Part shown: piece by piece, positions 33,970 to 42,492 of the stretch | Layout of the letters: every line of letters starts with the position of its first letter | Position numbering within the stretch: the first letter of the stretch is position 1 | Origin: Lachnospiraceae bacterium | GTDB lineage: Bacteria; Bacillota; Clostridia; Lachnospirales; Lachnospiraceae | Direction of reading: 5' to 3' | Assembly (NCBI GenBank): GCA_017634975.1 | Contig: JAGBMJ010000016.1 | Span: 18,436-82,435 of the forward strand | Length of the DNA: 64,000 bases | Notes under the pieces: generated by a model | Told to the model about the DNA's origin: nothing | Database searches by the model: none | Seen by the model: the letters and a program-made list of their open reading frames with translations, nothing else | Translations under genes and position numbers: made by a program

Positions 33970-35094
33970 TTATTTCATCGTTACCAGTTCGTATTCTCTG
34001 GAGCCGACACCGATCTTTTCCGCATGCTCAAGCGTCTCTTCCCAGGATACATTATGATTACTGTTGTGCCATACATCGCCATGATCGTGGAAATGTTCGC
34101 TCGCCATGTTATCGCCCAGCTGACTGTTGCGGATCGGTTCCGCCTTCTGACACAGATCCACGCAGGCCTGATCCAGCGCTACCGGATCAAACGACGCCAG
34201 CATACCGATATCCGGCAGGATCGGTGCATCATTCTCACCATGGCAGTCACAGTTCGGTGATACATCCGTGATCAGACTGATATGAAAACTCGGTCTGTCC
34301 GAGATCACGGCTGCGGTATACTCTGCCATCTTTCTGCCGAGCAATGCCGCCGCATTCCAGTTATCATTTTCAATGGCGTCAAATCCGCAAGCCCCGATGC
34401 AGCGCCCACAGCCCTTGCACTTATCCGGATCGATCCATGCCTTGTTTCCGTTATACACGATCGCATCGGATCCGCATTCCTTCGTGCATCTGCGGCATCC
34501 CCTGCACTTATCTTCGATCACATGCGGATGTCCGCTGTTATGCTGCTGCATCTTGCCTGCTCGGCTGCCGCAGCCCATACCGATATTTTTGATCGCACCG
34601 CCGAAACCGGCCTGCTCATGCCCTTTGAAATGGTTCAGGGAGATCACGATATCCGCATCCATCACCGCACGTCCGATATAGGCTTCCTTGCAATACTCAC
34701 CGTTCGGTACCGGCACGGCGACATCGTCCGTTCCGCGCAGACCGTCTGCGATCAGGATCTGGCAGCCCGTCGTGATCGTGTTGAAGCCGTTGATGTTTGC
34801 ACAATCCAGATGCTCCAAGGCATGCTTGCGGCTCCCCGGATACAGGGTATTACAGTCCGTCAGAAACGGCAGTCCGCCGCCCTCCTTGACCACATCGGCA
34901 ACTGCTTTGGCATAATTAGGTCTTAAATAGGCCAGATTGCCCAATTCCCCGAAATGCATCTTGATCGCTACGAACTTTCCGTCCATATCGATCGAACCGA
35001 TCCCGGCCATGCGGATCAGCTTCTGCAGCTTCGCCGGCAGGCTGACACCCAATACCGTTCTGAAATCCGTAAAGTACACTTTTGATCGTTCCAT
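33970..35094 (-). CDS. DUF362 domain protein with two 4Fe-4S clusters
   Basis: 374 residues. DUF362 segments (ISLNHFKGHEQAGFGGAIKN, then IGMGCGSRAGKMQQH) flank a ferredoxin insert at about 215-265 with two CxxCxxCxxxC sets: CRGCRRCTKEC and CKGCGRCIGAC. DUF362 proteins are proposed iron-sulfur proteins of anaerobic electron transfer or metallo-assembly; the role is not settled. The C-terminal part (SFDPVALDQACVDLCQKAEP) is conserved in the family. Confidence 0.9.
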   Translation of the reverse strand: MERSKVYFTDFRTVLGVSLPAKLQKLIRMAGIGSIDMDGKFVAIKMHFGELGNLAYLRPNYAKAVADVVKEGGGLPFLTDCNTLYPGSRKHALEHLDCANINGFNTITTGCQILIADGLRGTDDVAVPVPNGEYCKEAYIGRAVMDADIVISLNHFKGHEQAGFGGAIKNIGMGCGSRAGKMQQHNSGHPHVIEDKCRGCRRCTKECGSDAIVYNGNKAWIDPDKCKGCGRCIGACGFDAIENDNWNAAALLGRKMAEYTAAVISDRPSFHISLITDVSPNCDCHGENDAPILPDIGMLASFDPVALDQACVDLCQKAEPIRNSQLGDNMASEHFHDHGDVWHNSNHNVSWEETLEHAEKIGVGSREYELVTMK

Positions 35095-35155
35095 CCGCTT
35101 CCTCCTTTTTTACCTTTTTTTATCTTTTTTCTGCTTTGATCTTACGCTTTCTCTT

Positions 35156-35749
35156 TTATTCTGCAGCAAGTTCTTCATTAATGGTATCTTCAGAGGCTGC
35201 CATTGCCTGCAGAGTCATTTCAAGCAGTTTATCGAGTTCCCAGCCAAGCTGTACTGCTCCGCGCTCGATCACCTCCCTGGAGCAGCCGGCAGCAAAGCCC
35301 TTGCTCTTGTACTTTTTCTTTAAGGACTTGAGCTCCATATCCTTGGTGCTCTTGGAAGGCCGCATAAGGGCAGCGGCACCGATCAGTCCCGTAAGTTCAT
35401 CTGCCGCAAAAAGTACCTTCTCCATCTCATGAACCGGTTCCACATCGATCGTTGTACCACAGCCTACAGTGATGCCATAACCGTGAGAGCACACCGCATG
35501 GATGATATCATCGCTTACGCCTCCCTCTTTAAGGAGTTCGGGTGCCTTCAGGCAATGCTCTTCCGGATACAGTTCAAAATCGATATCATGCAAAAGTCCC
35601 ACGATGCCCCAGTATTCCGCATCCTCTCCATATCCCAGTTCCTTCGCATACCATTTCATGACCGCCTCAACCGTCAGGGCATGCTGAATATGAAACGGAT
35701 CCTTATTGTATTTTTTTAAAAGTGTAAATGCTTCCTCTCTTGTGATCAT
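35156..35749 (-). CDS. HD domain hydrolase
   Basis: 197 residues. HIQHALTVEAVM, then the HD pair in GLLHDIDFELYP and VCSHG fit the HDIG/HD metal-dependent phosphohydrolase fold. EMEKVLFAADELTGLIGAAA is a conserved later motif. Its ATG overlaps the HAD gene stop (ATGA), so the two are coupled and may act on the same phosphorylated metabolite. Confidence 0.85.
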   Translation of the reverse strand: MITREEAFTLLKKYNKDPFHIQHALTVEAVMKWYAKELGYGEDAEYWGIVGLLHDIDFELYPEEHCLKAPELLKEGGVSDDIIHAVCSHGYGITVGCGTTIDVEPVHEMEKVLFAADELTGLIGAAALMRPSKSTKDMELKSLKKKYKSKGFAAGCSREVIERGAVQLGWELDKLLEMTLQAMAASEDTINEELAAE

Positions 35750-36414
35750 TTTTTTCCTCCTTCGTTGCCGATATACCGGATCACGTCGTTTAAGCTTGGC
35801 AATACCACTTCTGCCAGCTCTTTCATCTCCTCATCTGCCGGAAGCAGATCCGGTACCATGATTGCCCTTAGCCCACCGGCCTGCGCAGACCGGATACCGT
35901 TGTAGGAATCTTCGATCGCAAATGCATTCTGCGGATCCACGCCGATCTTTTCACAGGCCATCCGGTAGATCTCCGGATCGGGCTTACTTTTCGTCACCAT
36001 ATCTCCGGTGATGATCTCGTCGAAATACTTCAGGATCCCTGCCTGCTCCAGCTGATACAATACCGTCTGTCTCCGGGTCGAAGTTGCAAGGGCGATCTTT
36101 TTTCCCTGCTCTTTCAGATAGTCCAGCAGTTCAAATACGCCCGCCTTGACCGGCAGCTTTCCGTTATCGTATCTTTCATGAAAGATCACGGATGCTTCAT
36201 GTGCAAATTCTTCATAAGGAAACTCCGCTCCATACGCTTCCAGCATGATCTCTCTGGTCCGACTCATCGTCGTCCCGGTACATGCCAGAAAATTCTTCTC
36301 GATCTCTTTGATCCCGTATTTATCTGCGATCTCCTTCCAGCACTCAAATACACAACGCTCCGAATCAAAGATCACACCATCCATATCAAAAACTACTGCA
36401 TCATATACTGCCAT
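35746..36414 (-). CDS. HAD family hydrolase (beta-phosphoglucomutase-like)
   Basis: 222 residues from the ATG at 36414 (GGGGAG upstream); the frame extends further up but lacks a site there. Motif I is FDMDGVIFDSE, motif II is IALATSTRR, a Lys lies in TKSKPDPEIY, and motif IV is FAIEDSYNGIRSA. The cap is the helical class I type. Such enzymes dephosphorylate sugar phosphates or isomerise beta-glucose 1-phosphate. Confidence 0.88.
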   Translation of the reverse strand: MAVYDAVVFDMDGVIFDSERCVFECWKEIADKYGIKEIEKNFLACTGTTMSRTREIMLEAYGAEFPYEEFAHEASVIFHERYDNGKLPVKAGVFELLDYLKEQGKKIALATSTRRQTVLYQLEQAGILKYFDEIITGDMVTKSKPDPEIYRMACEKIGVDPQNAFAIEDSYNGIRSAQAGGLRAIMVPDLLPADEEMKELAEVVLPSLNDVIRYIGNEGGKK

Positions 36415-36467
36415 AAGCACATCTCCCCTCTTTATTTTCCAAATCAACAGTATAGCAGAAACTGCTT

Positions 36468-39122
36468 CTATGACAAAGTCCCCCGAAACTGCTTCATCAG
36501 CTGATCCAGCTCCTGATCTACCGCCAGTTTCAGTTCCCTGGCAGACATCCGCCGGCAGTTGCTGCCCCATGCAGCGCCCTGGATCAGCAGATCCGAAGTA
36601 GCGACCGTCATATCGTATTGTCGGCCATACTGCGCCGCCATACGTTCAATGTACTGGTCTGCTGTCTGTCCTTCTCCGGTATACACAACCTTCAGTCCCG
36701 AAAGATCCTGTTCCGAACTCTTCCGGCCTTTGACACGATAGGCATCAAAGACCAGGACCACCTCGCTGCCGAGTGCCCCCTGATAATTCGACATAATGTC
36801 GATCAGCTCATCCCTCGCGCTGTCGATATTGACCGCTGCCAGTCCTTTCAGTTCCTCCCAGGCATAGATGATATTGTACCCGTCCACGACCAGCAGTTTT
36901 TTCTTGCGCGCTACCGGCTGATAGGAATACTCTGCCGTATCGTCTGCCATGATATTCTTATTCTCCCGTTCCCCGATGCCCTTACGCTTCTCATGCTCCG
37001 CCCGGATATTGGTATCGCTGTTGGAATAAAACGTACGGTTTAAGATCGCATCCACTTCATCCGTTCCGATGCTGCCCGTCTCTGCCTGCTGCCGCTGCCG
37101 TGGCATAAAACTCTGCTCTTCCCTGCGGATATTGTTTTCGGAAAAAGGCTGGTAATCGCTCTCCACATGCATATAGTCACGTACCTGCTGCCACGGTACT
37201 ACGAACCCCGCTCCGTGCGCACAAAAGACCGAGTCCGGGGTATTGCGCAGATCGCTCTCCGGCAGATACTTCGCCTTTTCGATCACTTCTTCCGCATTAT
37301 GACAGGGTCCGTACCCGGCCAGTTCCAGGGAGATCTGTCCCATTCCCTGCGTATAAGCCGCCAGATCTTTTGCATAATTGCGGATCGCACTGACCGGTGC
37401 CGTCCCGTTCAGGATCGCCGTCTCCGTACCGGTCTCCGGAGCCTCCATACTGCCATGCATATTTTCCACATCGGTCATGGCACGTCCCAGACTGCCGGTG
37501 GGCAGCTCCATCCGGAAGCGGTAGAACGGCTCCAGCAAAATGCTCTCAGCCTGCATCAGTCCCTGTCGTACCGCACGGTAGGTCGCCTGCCGGAAATCGC
37601 CGCCCTCAGTATGTTTCGGATGCGCGCGACCGGTCAGGATACGGATCTTCATATCCGTAATGGGGCTGCCGGTCAGCACGCCTCTGTGTATCTTTTCCTT
37701 CAGATGCGTAAGCACCAGCCTCTGCCAGTTTTTATCCAAAATATCTTCACTGCACAGGCTTCCGAAATGCAGACCGCTCCCCCGCTCATCCGGCTCCAGC
37801 AGCAGATGTATCTCCGCATAATGCCGCAGCGGTTCGAAATGTCCGATCCCTTCCACCGGAGCAGCGATCGTCTCCTTATAAACCACCGAGCCTTCATCAA
37901 AACGAATGGCGATCCCGAAACGGTCCGACACCGTTCGCTTCAGCACTTCCAGCTGTACCTCACCCATCACGCGGATCTGGATCTCTCTCCTGCCTTTCCC
38001 ACTTTCTTCATCGCAGAAGATCCGAAGCTGCGGATCCTCTTCCTCCAGAATACGCAGTTTTGCAAGCAGCACCGTATCATCGGTACCATCCTCCGCCAGC
38101 ACACGATAGGAGAGCACCGGTTCCAGAAAGCCCGGGGTATTTCCGGCCAGAGCCCCCAGTCCCATACCGATCCTTGTTTCATTCAGTCCGGTCACTGCAC
38201 CGATCCGCCCTGCCGGCAGTTCCGTCACGGTTTCATATTTTTCACCGGAATAGATGCGGATCTGATTAACTTTTTCCCTAACCGGTTCTGCCTCACTTCC
38301 CACATACTCCAGCACATCCCTTCCGTGCAGTACACCACCCAGGATCTTCAGATAGGTCAGGCGCTCCCCTTTGGCATCCCGGCTGATCTTGAATACCCTT
38401 GCCGCAAAGTCTTCCCCATAGGAGGACTCCGGAGCATACTCCGCCAGCGCCTGCAGCAGGATATCCACGCCTTCCATCTTCAGTGCCGATCCGAAAAAGA
38501 CCGGAAACAGTTTGCGCTCCTGCAGTAAGCTTCCGATTTCGTTTTTTTCCGGTGCAAACGCCCCTGCCAGATACTCTTCCATCAGCGCATCGTCACAGAC
38601 GGCAACCGCCTCCAGATCCTCTTCTGAAAACCCGGTAAACGCCCGGCTGAAATCCACACAGTTTTCGTGAAGCCGTTTTTTCAACTCTGCCAGTACAGCT
38701 TCCCCATCTGCCCCTGGCTGGTCCATCTTATTAACAAAGAGGATCACAGGGATCCTGTAACGCTGAAGCAATGACCATATGGTCAGCGTATGGCCTTTCA
38801 CCCCATCTGCCGCACTCACCACCAGGATACACAGATCCAGCACCTGCAGCACACTCTCTGCCTCCGCCGAAAAATCCACATGCCCCGGCGTATCGAGCAG
38901 TGTGATCTCCAGATCCTGATACGTCAATTCCGCCTGTTTGGATACGATGGTGATCCCGCGCTCCCGTTCCTGCACGTTATGATCCAGAAAACTGTCCCGC
39001 GAATCGACACGTCCGGCTTTACGCAGCACTCCCGTCTTATACAGCAGCGCCTCAGTCAGCGTTGTCTTGCCCGCATCCACGTGGGCTAATATCCCCAGAT
39101 TGATATGTCTCTTACTTTCCAT
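36468..39122 (-). CDS. TetM/EF-G-like ribosomal GTPase fused to a Rae1/YacP-type NYN nuclease
   Basis: 884 residues. The first 640 or so follow the ribosomal protection GTPase layout: P-loop AHVDAGKTT (13-21), DTPGHVDF, NKMDQPG, then domains II-V, with the domain IV segment RFRMELPTGSLGRAMTDVEN. A linker of about 90 residues leads to a C-terminal NYN domain (about 739-884). Its putative catalytic Asp pair (D747 in VVDGYN, D822 in TADQYIE) matches D7 and D81 of B. subtilis Rae1 in spacing (75 against 74 residues). TetM-type proteins act in the ribosomal A site, and Rae1 cleaves mRNA there. A ribosome-rescue or mRNA-cleavage role is inferred. Resistance to tetracycline is possible but should not be assumed. 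Confidence 0.88.
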   Translation of the reverse strand: MESKRHINLGILAHVDAGKTTLTEALLYKTGVLRKAGRVDSRDSFLDHNVQERERGITIVSKQAELTYQDLEITLLDTPGHVDFSAEAESVLQVLDLCILVVSAADGVKGHTLTIWSLLQRYRIPVILFVNKMDQPGADGEAVLAELKKRLHENCVDFSRAFTGFSEEDLEAVAVCDDALMEEYLAGAFAPEKNEIGSLLQERKLFPVFFGSALKMEGVDILLQALAEYAPESSYGEDFAARVFKISRDAKGERLTYLKILGGVLHGRDVLEYVGSEAEPVREKVNQIRIYSGEKYETVTELPAGRIGAVTGLNETRIGMGLGALAGNTPGFLEPVLSYRVLAEDGTDDTVLLAKLRILEEEDPQLRIFCDEESGKGRREIQIRVMGEVQLEVLKRTVSDRFGIAIRFDEGSVVYKETIAAPVEGIGHFEPLRHYAEIHLLLEPDERGSGLHFGSLCSEDILDKNWQRLVLTHLKEKIHRGVLTGSPITDMKIRILTGRAHPKHTEGGDFRQATYRAVRQGLMQAESILLEPFYRFRMELPTGSLGRAMTDVENMHGSMEAPETGTETAILNGTAPVSAIRNYAKDLAAYTQGMGQISLELAGYGPCHNAEEVIEKAKYLPESDLRNTPDSVFCAHGAGFVVPWQQVRDYMHVESDYQPFSENNIRREEQSFMPRQRQQAETGSIGTDEVDAILNRTFYSNSDTNIRAEHEKRKGIGERENKNIMADDTAEYSYQPVARKKKLLVVDGYNIIYAWEELKGLAAVNIDSARDELIDIMSNYQGALGSEVVLVFDAYRVKGRKSSEQDLSGLKVVYTGEGQTADQYIERMAAQYGRQYDMTVATSDLLIQGAAWGSNCRRMSARELKLAVDQELDQLMKQFRGTLS

Positions 39123-39212
39123 ATATGCTCTATCCTTTCACTTAGTCTTATTTTAAGCGATAATCCCCGCTTTTTCAAACGGCTTTTCTCCTCCGTACAA
39201 ATTCATGTTTAT

Positions 39213-39290
39213 CGGTGAGCCATGGGGACGGTTCTTGTGGCAACAAGATCGAAGATCTTTAGCCACAAGAACCGTCCCTGTGGCTCGCCG
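39213..39290. repeat. REP-like long hairpin element
   Basis: CGGTGAGCCATGGGGACGG and the following GTTCTTGTGGC pair with GCCACAAGAACCGTCCCTG and TGGCTCGCCG across an internal loop holding AAGATCGAAGATCTT. The core equals that at 27411-27446. It lies between divergent genes and has no T tract. Confidence 0.75.
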
Positions 39291-39317
39291 ACTCGACAAA
39301 CCGGAATTTATCAGCTT

Positions 39318-39346
39318 TTGGTTGGCAGGGCAAAATATGATATGTT
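39318..39346 (+). promoter_or_regulatory. Candidate promoter of the GH43-GH27 operon
   Basis: TTGGTT and TATGTT are spaced 17 bp apart, 38 bp before the ATG at 39384. Confidence 0.4.
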
Positions 39347-39383
39347 AGAATGTAGGTATCTATTTGAAAGGGGGGATTCCGAA

Positions 39384-40304
39384 ATGTCTGAAGTAATGAG
39401 CAAAAATCCCATCATCACCAATATGTATACTGCCGATCCGGCACCTATGGTATACGGCGACACACTGTATCTGTATACCACGCATGATGAGGATGAACTG
39501 ATCAACAATTTCTATACCATGTTTGACTGGAGATGCTTCTCTACAAAGGATATGGTGAACTGGACCGATCATGGCAAGATCTTTTCCCTGGATGATATCG
39601 AGTGGGCCGATGACCGTGCCTGGGCACCGCAGTGCATCGAGAAGAACGGTAAGTTCTATCTCTACTGCCCGGTACACAAAAAAGACAGCGGTATGGCCAT
39701 CGCCGTAGGTGTTTCCGACAGCCCGACGGGACCGTTTAAAGATCTGGGGCATCCTCTGGTGGACGAAGGTGACTGGAATGATATCGATCCGACCGTATTT
39801 GAGGATGAAGATGGTAAGGTATATCTGTACTTCGGCAATCCCGAACTGCGCTACGTGATCCTGAATGACGATATGATCTCCTATGATGAATCCGTCGGCA
39901 TCGTAAAGATCCCGATGACCGTGGAATCCTTCGGCAAAGGCAGCCACAACACCGGTACCTCCTATGGCGAGGGGCCGTGGTTCTACAAGCGGGGCAGCCT
40001 GTACTATATGGTTTATGCCGCATTTGCTGAGGGAGAAAAACGCAACGAACACTTTGCGTATTCCACTTCCGATTCTCCGACGGGACCCTGGGTATACCGT
40101 GGTGTCCTGATGGAGGAAGGTCCCTGCTTTACCAATCACCCGGGCATCTGCGATTACAAAGGACATTCCTATCTCTTCTATCACACCGATGAACTGCCCG
40201 GTGGAAGCCTCTTCCACCGGAGTGTCTGCGTTGCGGAATTTTCCTATAACGAAGACGGCACTATCGATACCATAGCAAAATGCTCCGGCGTAAAGGGCAT
40301 TTAA
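39384..40304 (+). CDS. Glycoside hydrolase family 43 enzyme
   Basis: 306 residues from the ATG at 39384 (AAAGGGGGG upstream); an extension back through the hairpin to 39222 is unlikely. The five-bladed propeller motifs are ordered: ADPAPMVYGDTLYLYTTHD with base D18, WNDIDPTVFEDEDGKVYLYF with the pKa-modulating Asp, and YGEGPWFYKRGSLYYMVYA with the acid Glu. There is no signal peptide, so it acts inside the cell on imported oligosaccharides, probably arabinosides or xylosides. It lies 21 bp before the alpha-galactosidase gene. Confidence 0.9.
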   Translation: MSEVMSKNPIITNMYTADPAPMVYGDTLYLYTTHDEDELINNFYTMFDWRCFSTKDMVNWTDHGKIFSLDDIEWADDRAWAPQCIEKNGKFYLYCPVHKKDSGMAIAVGVSDSPTGPFKDLGHPLVDEGDWNDIDPTVFEDEDGKVYLYFGNPELRYVILNDDMISYDESVGIVKIPMTVESFGKGSHNTGTSYGEGPWFYKRGSLYYMVYAAFAEGEKRNEHFAYSTSDSPTGPWVYRGVLMEEGPCFTNHPGICDYKGHSYLFYHTDELPGGSLFHRSVCVAEFSYNEDGTIDTIAKCSGVKGI

Positions 40305-40325
40305 CAGTTTACGGAGGGCGGCATA

Positions 40326-42071
40326 ATGACACGGAAACCGGATAAGATCCGCAGGGAGATGACTTTTGATACTTTTACCGACGGGAAGGTATTGTACGGG
40401 AAAAAGAAAGACCGGCTGCCGGCTATGGGCTGGAACAGCTGGAATGCCTTTGGCAGCGGCAATACGGAAGACCTGACAAAACAGATGGCTGAGTGTCTGA
40501 ACAAACTGGGCCTCAATGAACTGGGCTACGAATATGTGGTTCTGGATGACGGCTGCTACAAACCGGAACGTGTAGACGGAAAACTTTCCAACGAAGAAAT
40601 AAAGTTTCCAAGCGGCTTCCGTGCACTGGCCGATCATCTGCACAAGGCCGGACTGAAATTCGGTATGTATAATGACGTGGGTACCAATCTCTGCGCCGGT
40701 GCTGCAGTAGGAACCTGCGGCCACGAAAAAGAGGATGCACGGAGCTATATCGACTGGGATGTGGATTTTCTCAAAGTCGACAACTGCTACTATCCCTACG
40801 ACAATGCCACCTTTTCCGATCCGGAAAATGCACGCTTTGTCTTTGCGCCGAATATCCGCTCCATCCGCATCGGAAGCAAAAACTATTCTGCCGTAAAAGA
40901 TGCAAAGATCACGGGATCCGTTGCATCCGCAAAAAAGGACGGCTATGTAACCGGTATCGGCACTTTTGACGGCACCGGTCCCCGCTACTCACCACTCGGT
41001 CTGCGCAGCAGTGAGCTGGTATTCACGGTGACCAATAAACAGGATAGCGAAACGACACTGCTCGTCGAATACGCCACCGGAAAACGGGAAGGCGTGGGCG
41101 AATGGCTGCAGCTGGCTGTAAATGATGAGCGTGTTTATGATGCGCTCCTGCCCGCAACCGACAGCGAAAGTGCCTTTGTACTGAGCAAAGAGATCACAAT
41201 CCGTTTGAAAAAAGGCAGCAATACGATCCGCCTGATGAACCACCGTCGGCAGGAAAACACCCTCAATTCGTACGCGAAACTTCTGAAGTATCTGAAGGAA
41301 GCCGCACCGGAAAAAGATATCCTCTATTCCGCATGCGAATGGGGAAAGACACAGCCGCAAAATTGGGCCGGAAAGGTCTGTGATTCATGGCGCATCTTAA
41401 ATGATATCACTTTCCGCGTGGGATGTAACGGCGATTCGGGACACGGTGACTGGGTCAGCGACTACACCTGCAGCGTGACTTCCCAGTACAACAAAGCCGT
41501 GATCATGGATCGTTTCGCCGGGCTCGACAAAGGCTGGAATGACCCGGATATGCTGATGATCGGCATGGATGGTCTGAACCTTACGCAGAACCAAACCCAT
41601 ATGGCAATGTGGTGTATGATGAACTCGCCCCTGATGCTTGGTCTGGATCTGCGCCGTGTAAAGAAAGGTGACGAACTGTACAACATCATCGCCAACCGCG
41701 AGCTGATCTCCATCAATCAGGATCCCCTGGGCATTCCGGCCAGACGTCTGTATTGTTCGCTGGCTCCGAAACGCCCGGACAGCAATTATGTGCGCGATAT
41801 ACGGCGTGTGGACATCCTGGCCAAACCGCTGACCGGCGGCCGCTTTGCGATCAGCTTCATCAACGTGAGTGAGGAAGTACAGAAGGGGGATTTCGCGCTC
41901 TCTGCCGATATGATACGAAAACATTTCAAAGGTTTGGTGGACAGCGGGAAACGTTACGAAGTCCTGGATGTATGGACCAGGGAAACAAAGAGCAATCGTG
42001 ACGGCATCTTCCGGGTAAAGAAACTCAAAGCCTGCGAAAACGTGACCCTGATCGTCACTCCCAAGCCGTGA
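40326..42071 (+). CDS. GH27 alpha-galactosidase with an inserted sugar-binding-like domain
   Basis: 581 residues. The GH27 motifs are MGWNSWNAFG (about 34-43), a substrate-binding VVLDDGCYK, the nucleophile in FLKVDNCYYP (about 150-159), and the acid Asp in DSWRILNDI. Between about 165 and 305 is an insert (VFAPNIRSIRIGSKNYSAVK, then KEITIRLKKGSNTIRLMNHR) that looks like a CBM35/NPCBM-type beta sandwich. The C-terminal beta domain follows. No signal peptide is present, so cleavage of imported galactosides in the cytoplasm is likely. GGAGG lies eight bases before the ATG. Confidence 0.9.
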   Translation: MTRKPDKIRREMTFDTFTDGKVLYGKKKDRLPAMGWNSWNAFGSGNTEDLTKQMAECLNKLGLNELGYEYVVLDDGCYKPERVDGKLSNEEIKFPSGFRALADHLHKAGLKFGMYNDVGTNLCAGAAVGTCGHEKEDARSYIDWDVDFLKVDNCYYPYDNATFSDPENARFVFAPNIRSIRIGSKNYSAVKDAKITGSVASAKKDGYVTGIGTFDGTGPRYSPLGLRSSELVFTVTNKQDSETTLLVEYATGKREGVGEWLQLAVNDERVYDALLPATDSESAFVLSKEITIRLKKGSNTIRLMNHRRQENTLNSYAKLLKYLKEAAPEKDILYSACEWGKTQPQNWAGKVCDSWRILNDITFRVGCNGDSGHGDWVSDYTCSVTSQYNKAVIMDRFAGLDKGWNDPDMLMIGMDGLNLTQNQTHMAMWCMMNSPLMLGLDLRRVKKGDELYNIIANRELISINQDPLGIPARRLYCSLAPKRPDSNYVRDIRRVDILAKPLTGGRFAISFINVSEEVQKGDFALSADMIRKHFKGLVDSGKRYEVLDVWTRETKSNRDGIFRVKKLKACENVTLIVTPKP

Positions 42072-42077
42072 TCCCCC

Positions 42078-42482
42078 ATGGCGGAAACACCGATCACTCT
42101 GGAACAGTTTATCTCAAACCTTTGGAACAGCTATGAAAAAAGCTGCTCTTCTTCCGATACCGCGGAGGAGATGCAGCTTTTTTATGCCACGATCCGGTCT
42201 GCTTTTTCCACACAGCAGTTAAAAGCCCCGGCGCTTCGAAGGGATGCGGCGAGGATCCTTCATATCTTTCTTTTGCAGATTGCAAAACTCCCCGACGAAG
42301 ACTGGGGTGAATACACTCGTCTGAAAGATCTCTATGACTGCCGGATCTGTGCCAATGCCATCGCGCAGGTCTGCGTACGCTCCCTGCTGCATCCTGTCAG
42401 CCGCACGGAGTTTGGCAGCTTACGCCCGCTATCCGAAAAGGAGGCATCCGATGCGATCGAATGCCTCCTGTCATTACTATAA
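42078..42482 (+). CDS. Hypothetical protein downstream of the GH27 gene
   Basis: 134 residues, unrecognised. It appears wholly helical with two Cys near the C-terminus and no membrane span or signal. It starts 6 bp after the alpha-galactosidase stop with a weak ribosome site. A GGAGGCAT/ATGCCTCC hairpin lies over its last codons (42440-42468). Coding is supported by position and by frame length between known genes. Confidence 0.55.
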   Translation: MAETPITLEQFISNLWNSYEKSCSSSDTAEEMQLFYATIRSAFSTQQLKAPALRRDAARILHIFLLQIAKLPDEDWGEYTRLKDLYDCRICANAIAQVCVRSLLHPVSRTEFGSLRPLSEKEASDAIECLLSLL

Positions 42483-42492
42483 AAAATATTTT

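Noticed and set aside
36468-39122. Tetracycline resistance gene
   Set aside because: The GTPase part is TetM-like, but many such proteins in this lineage are not resistance factors, and the nuclease fusion suggests another role.
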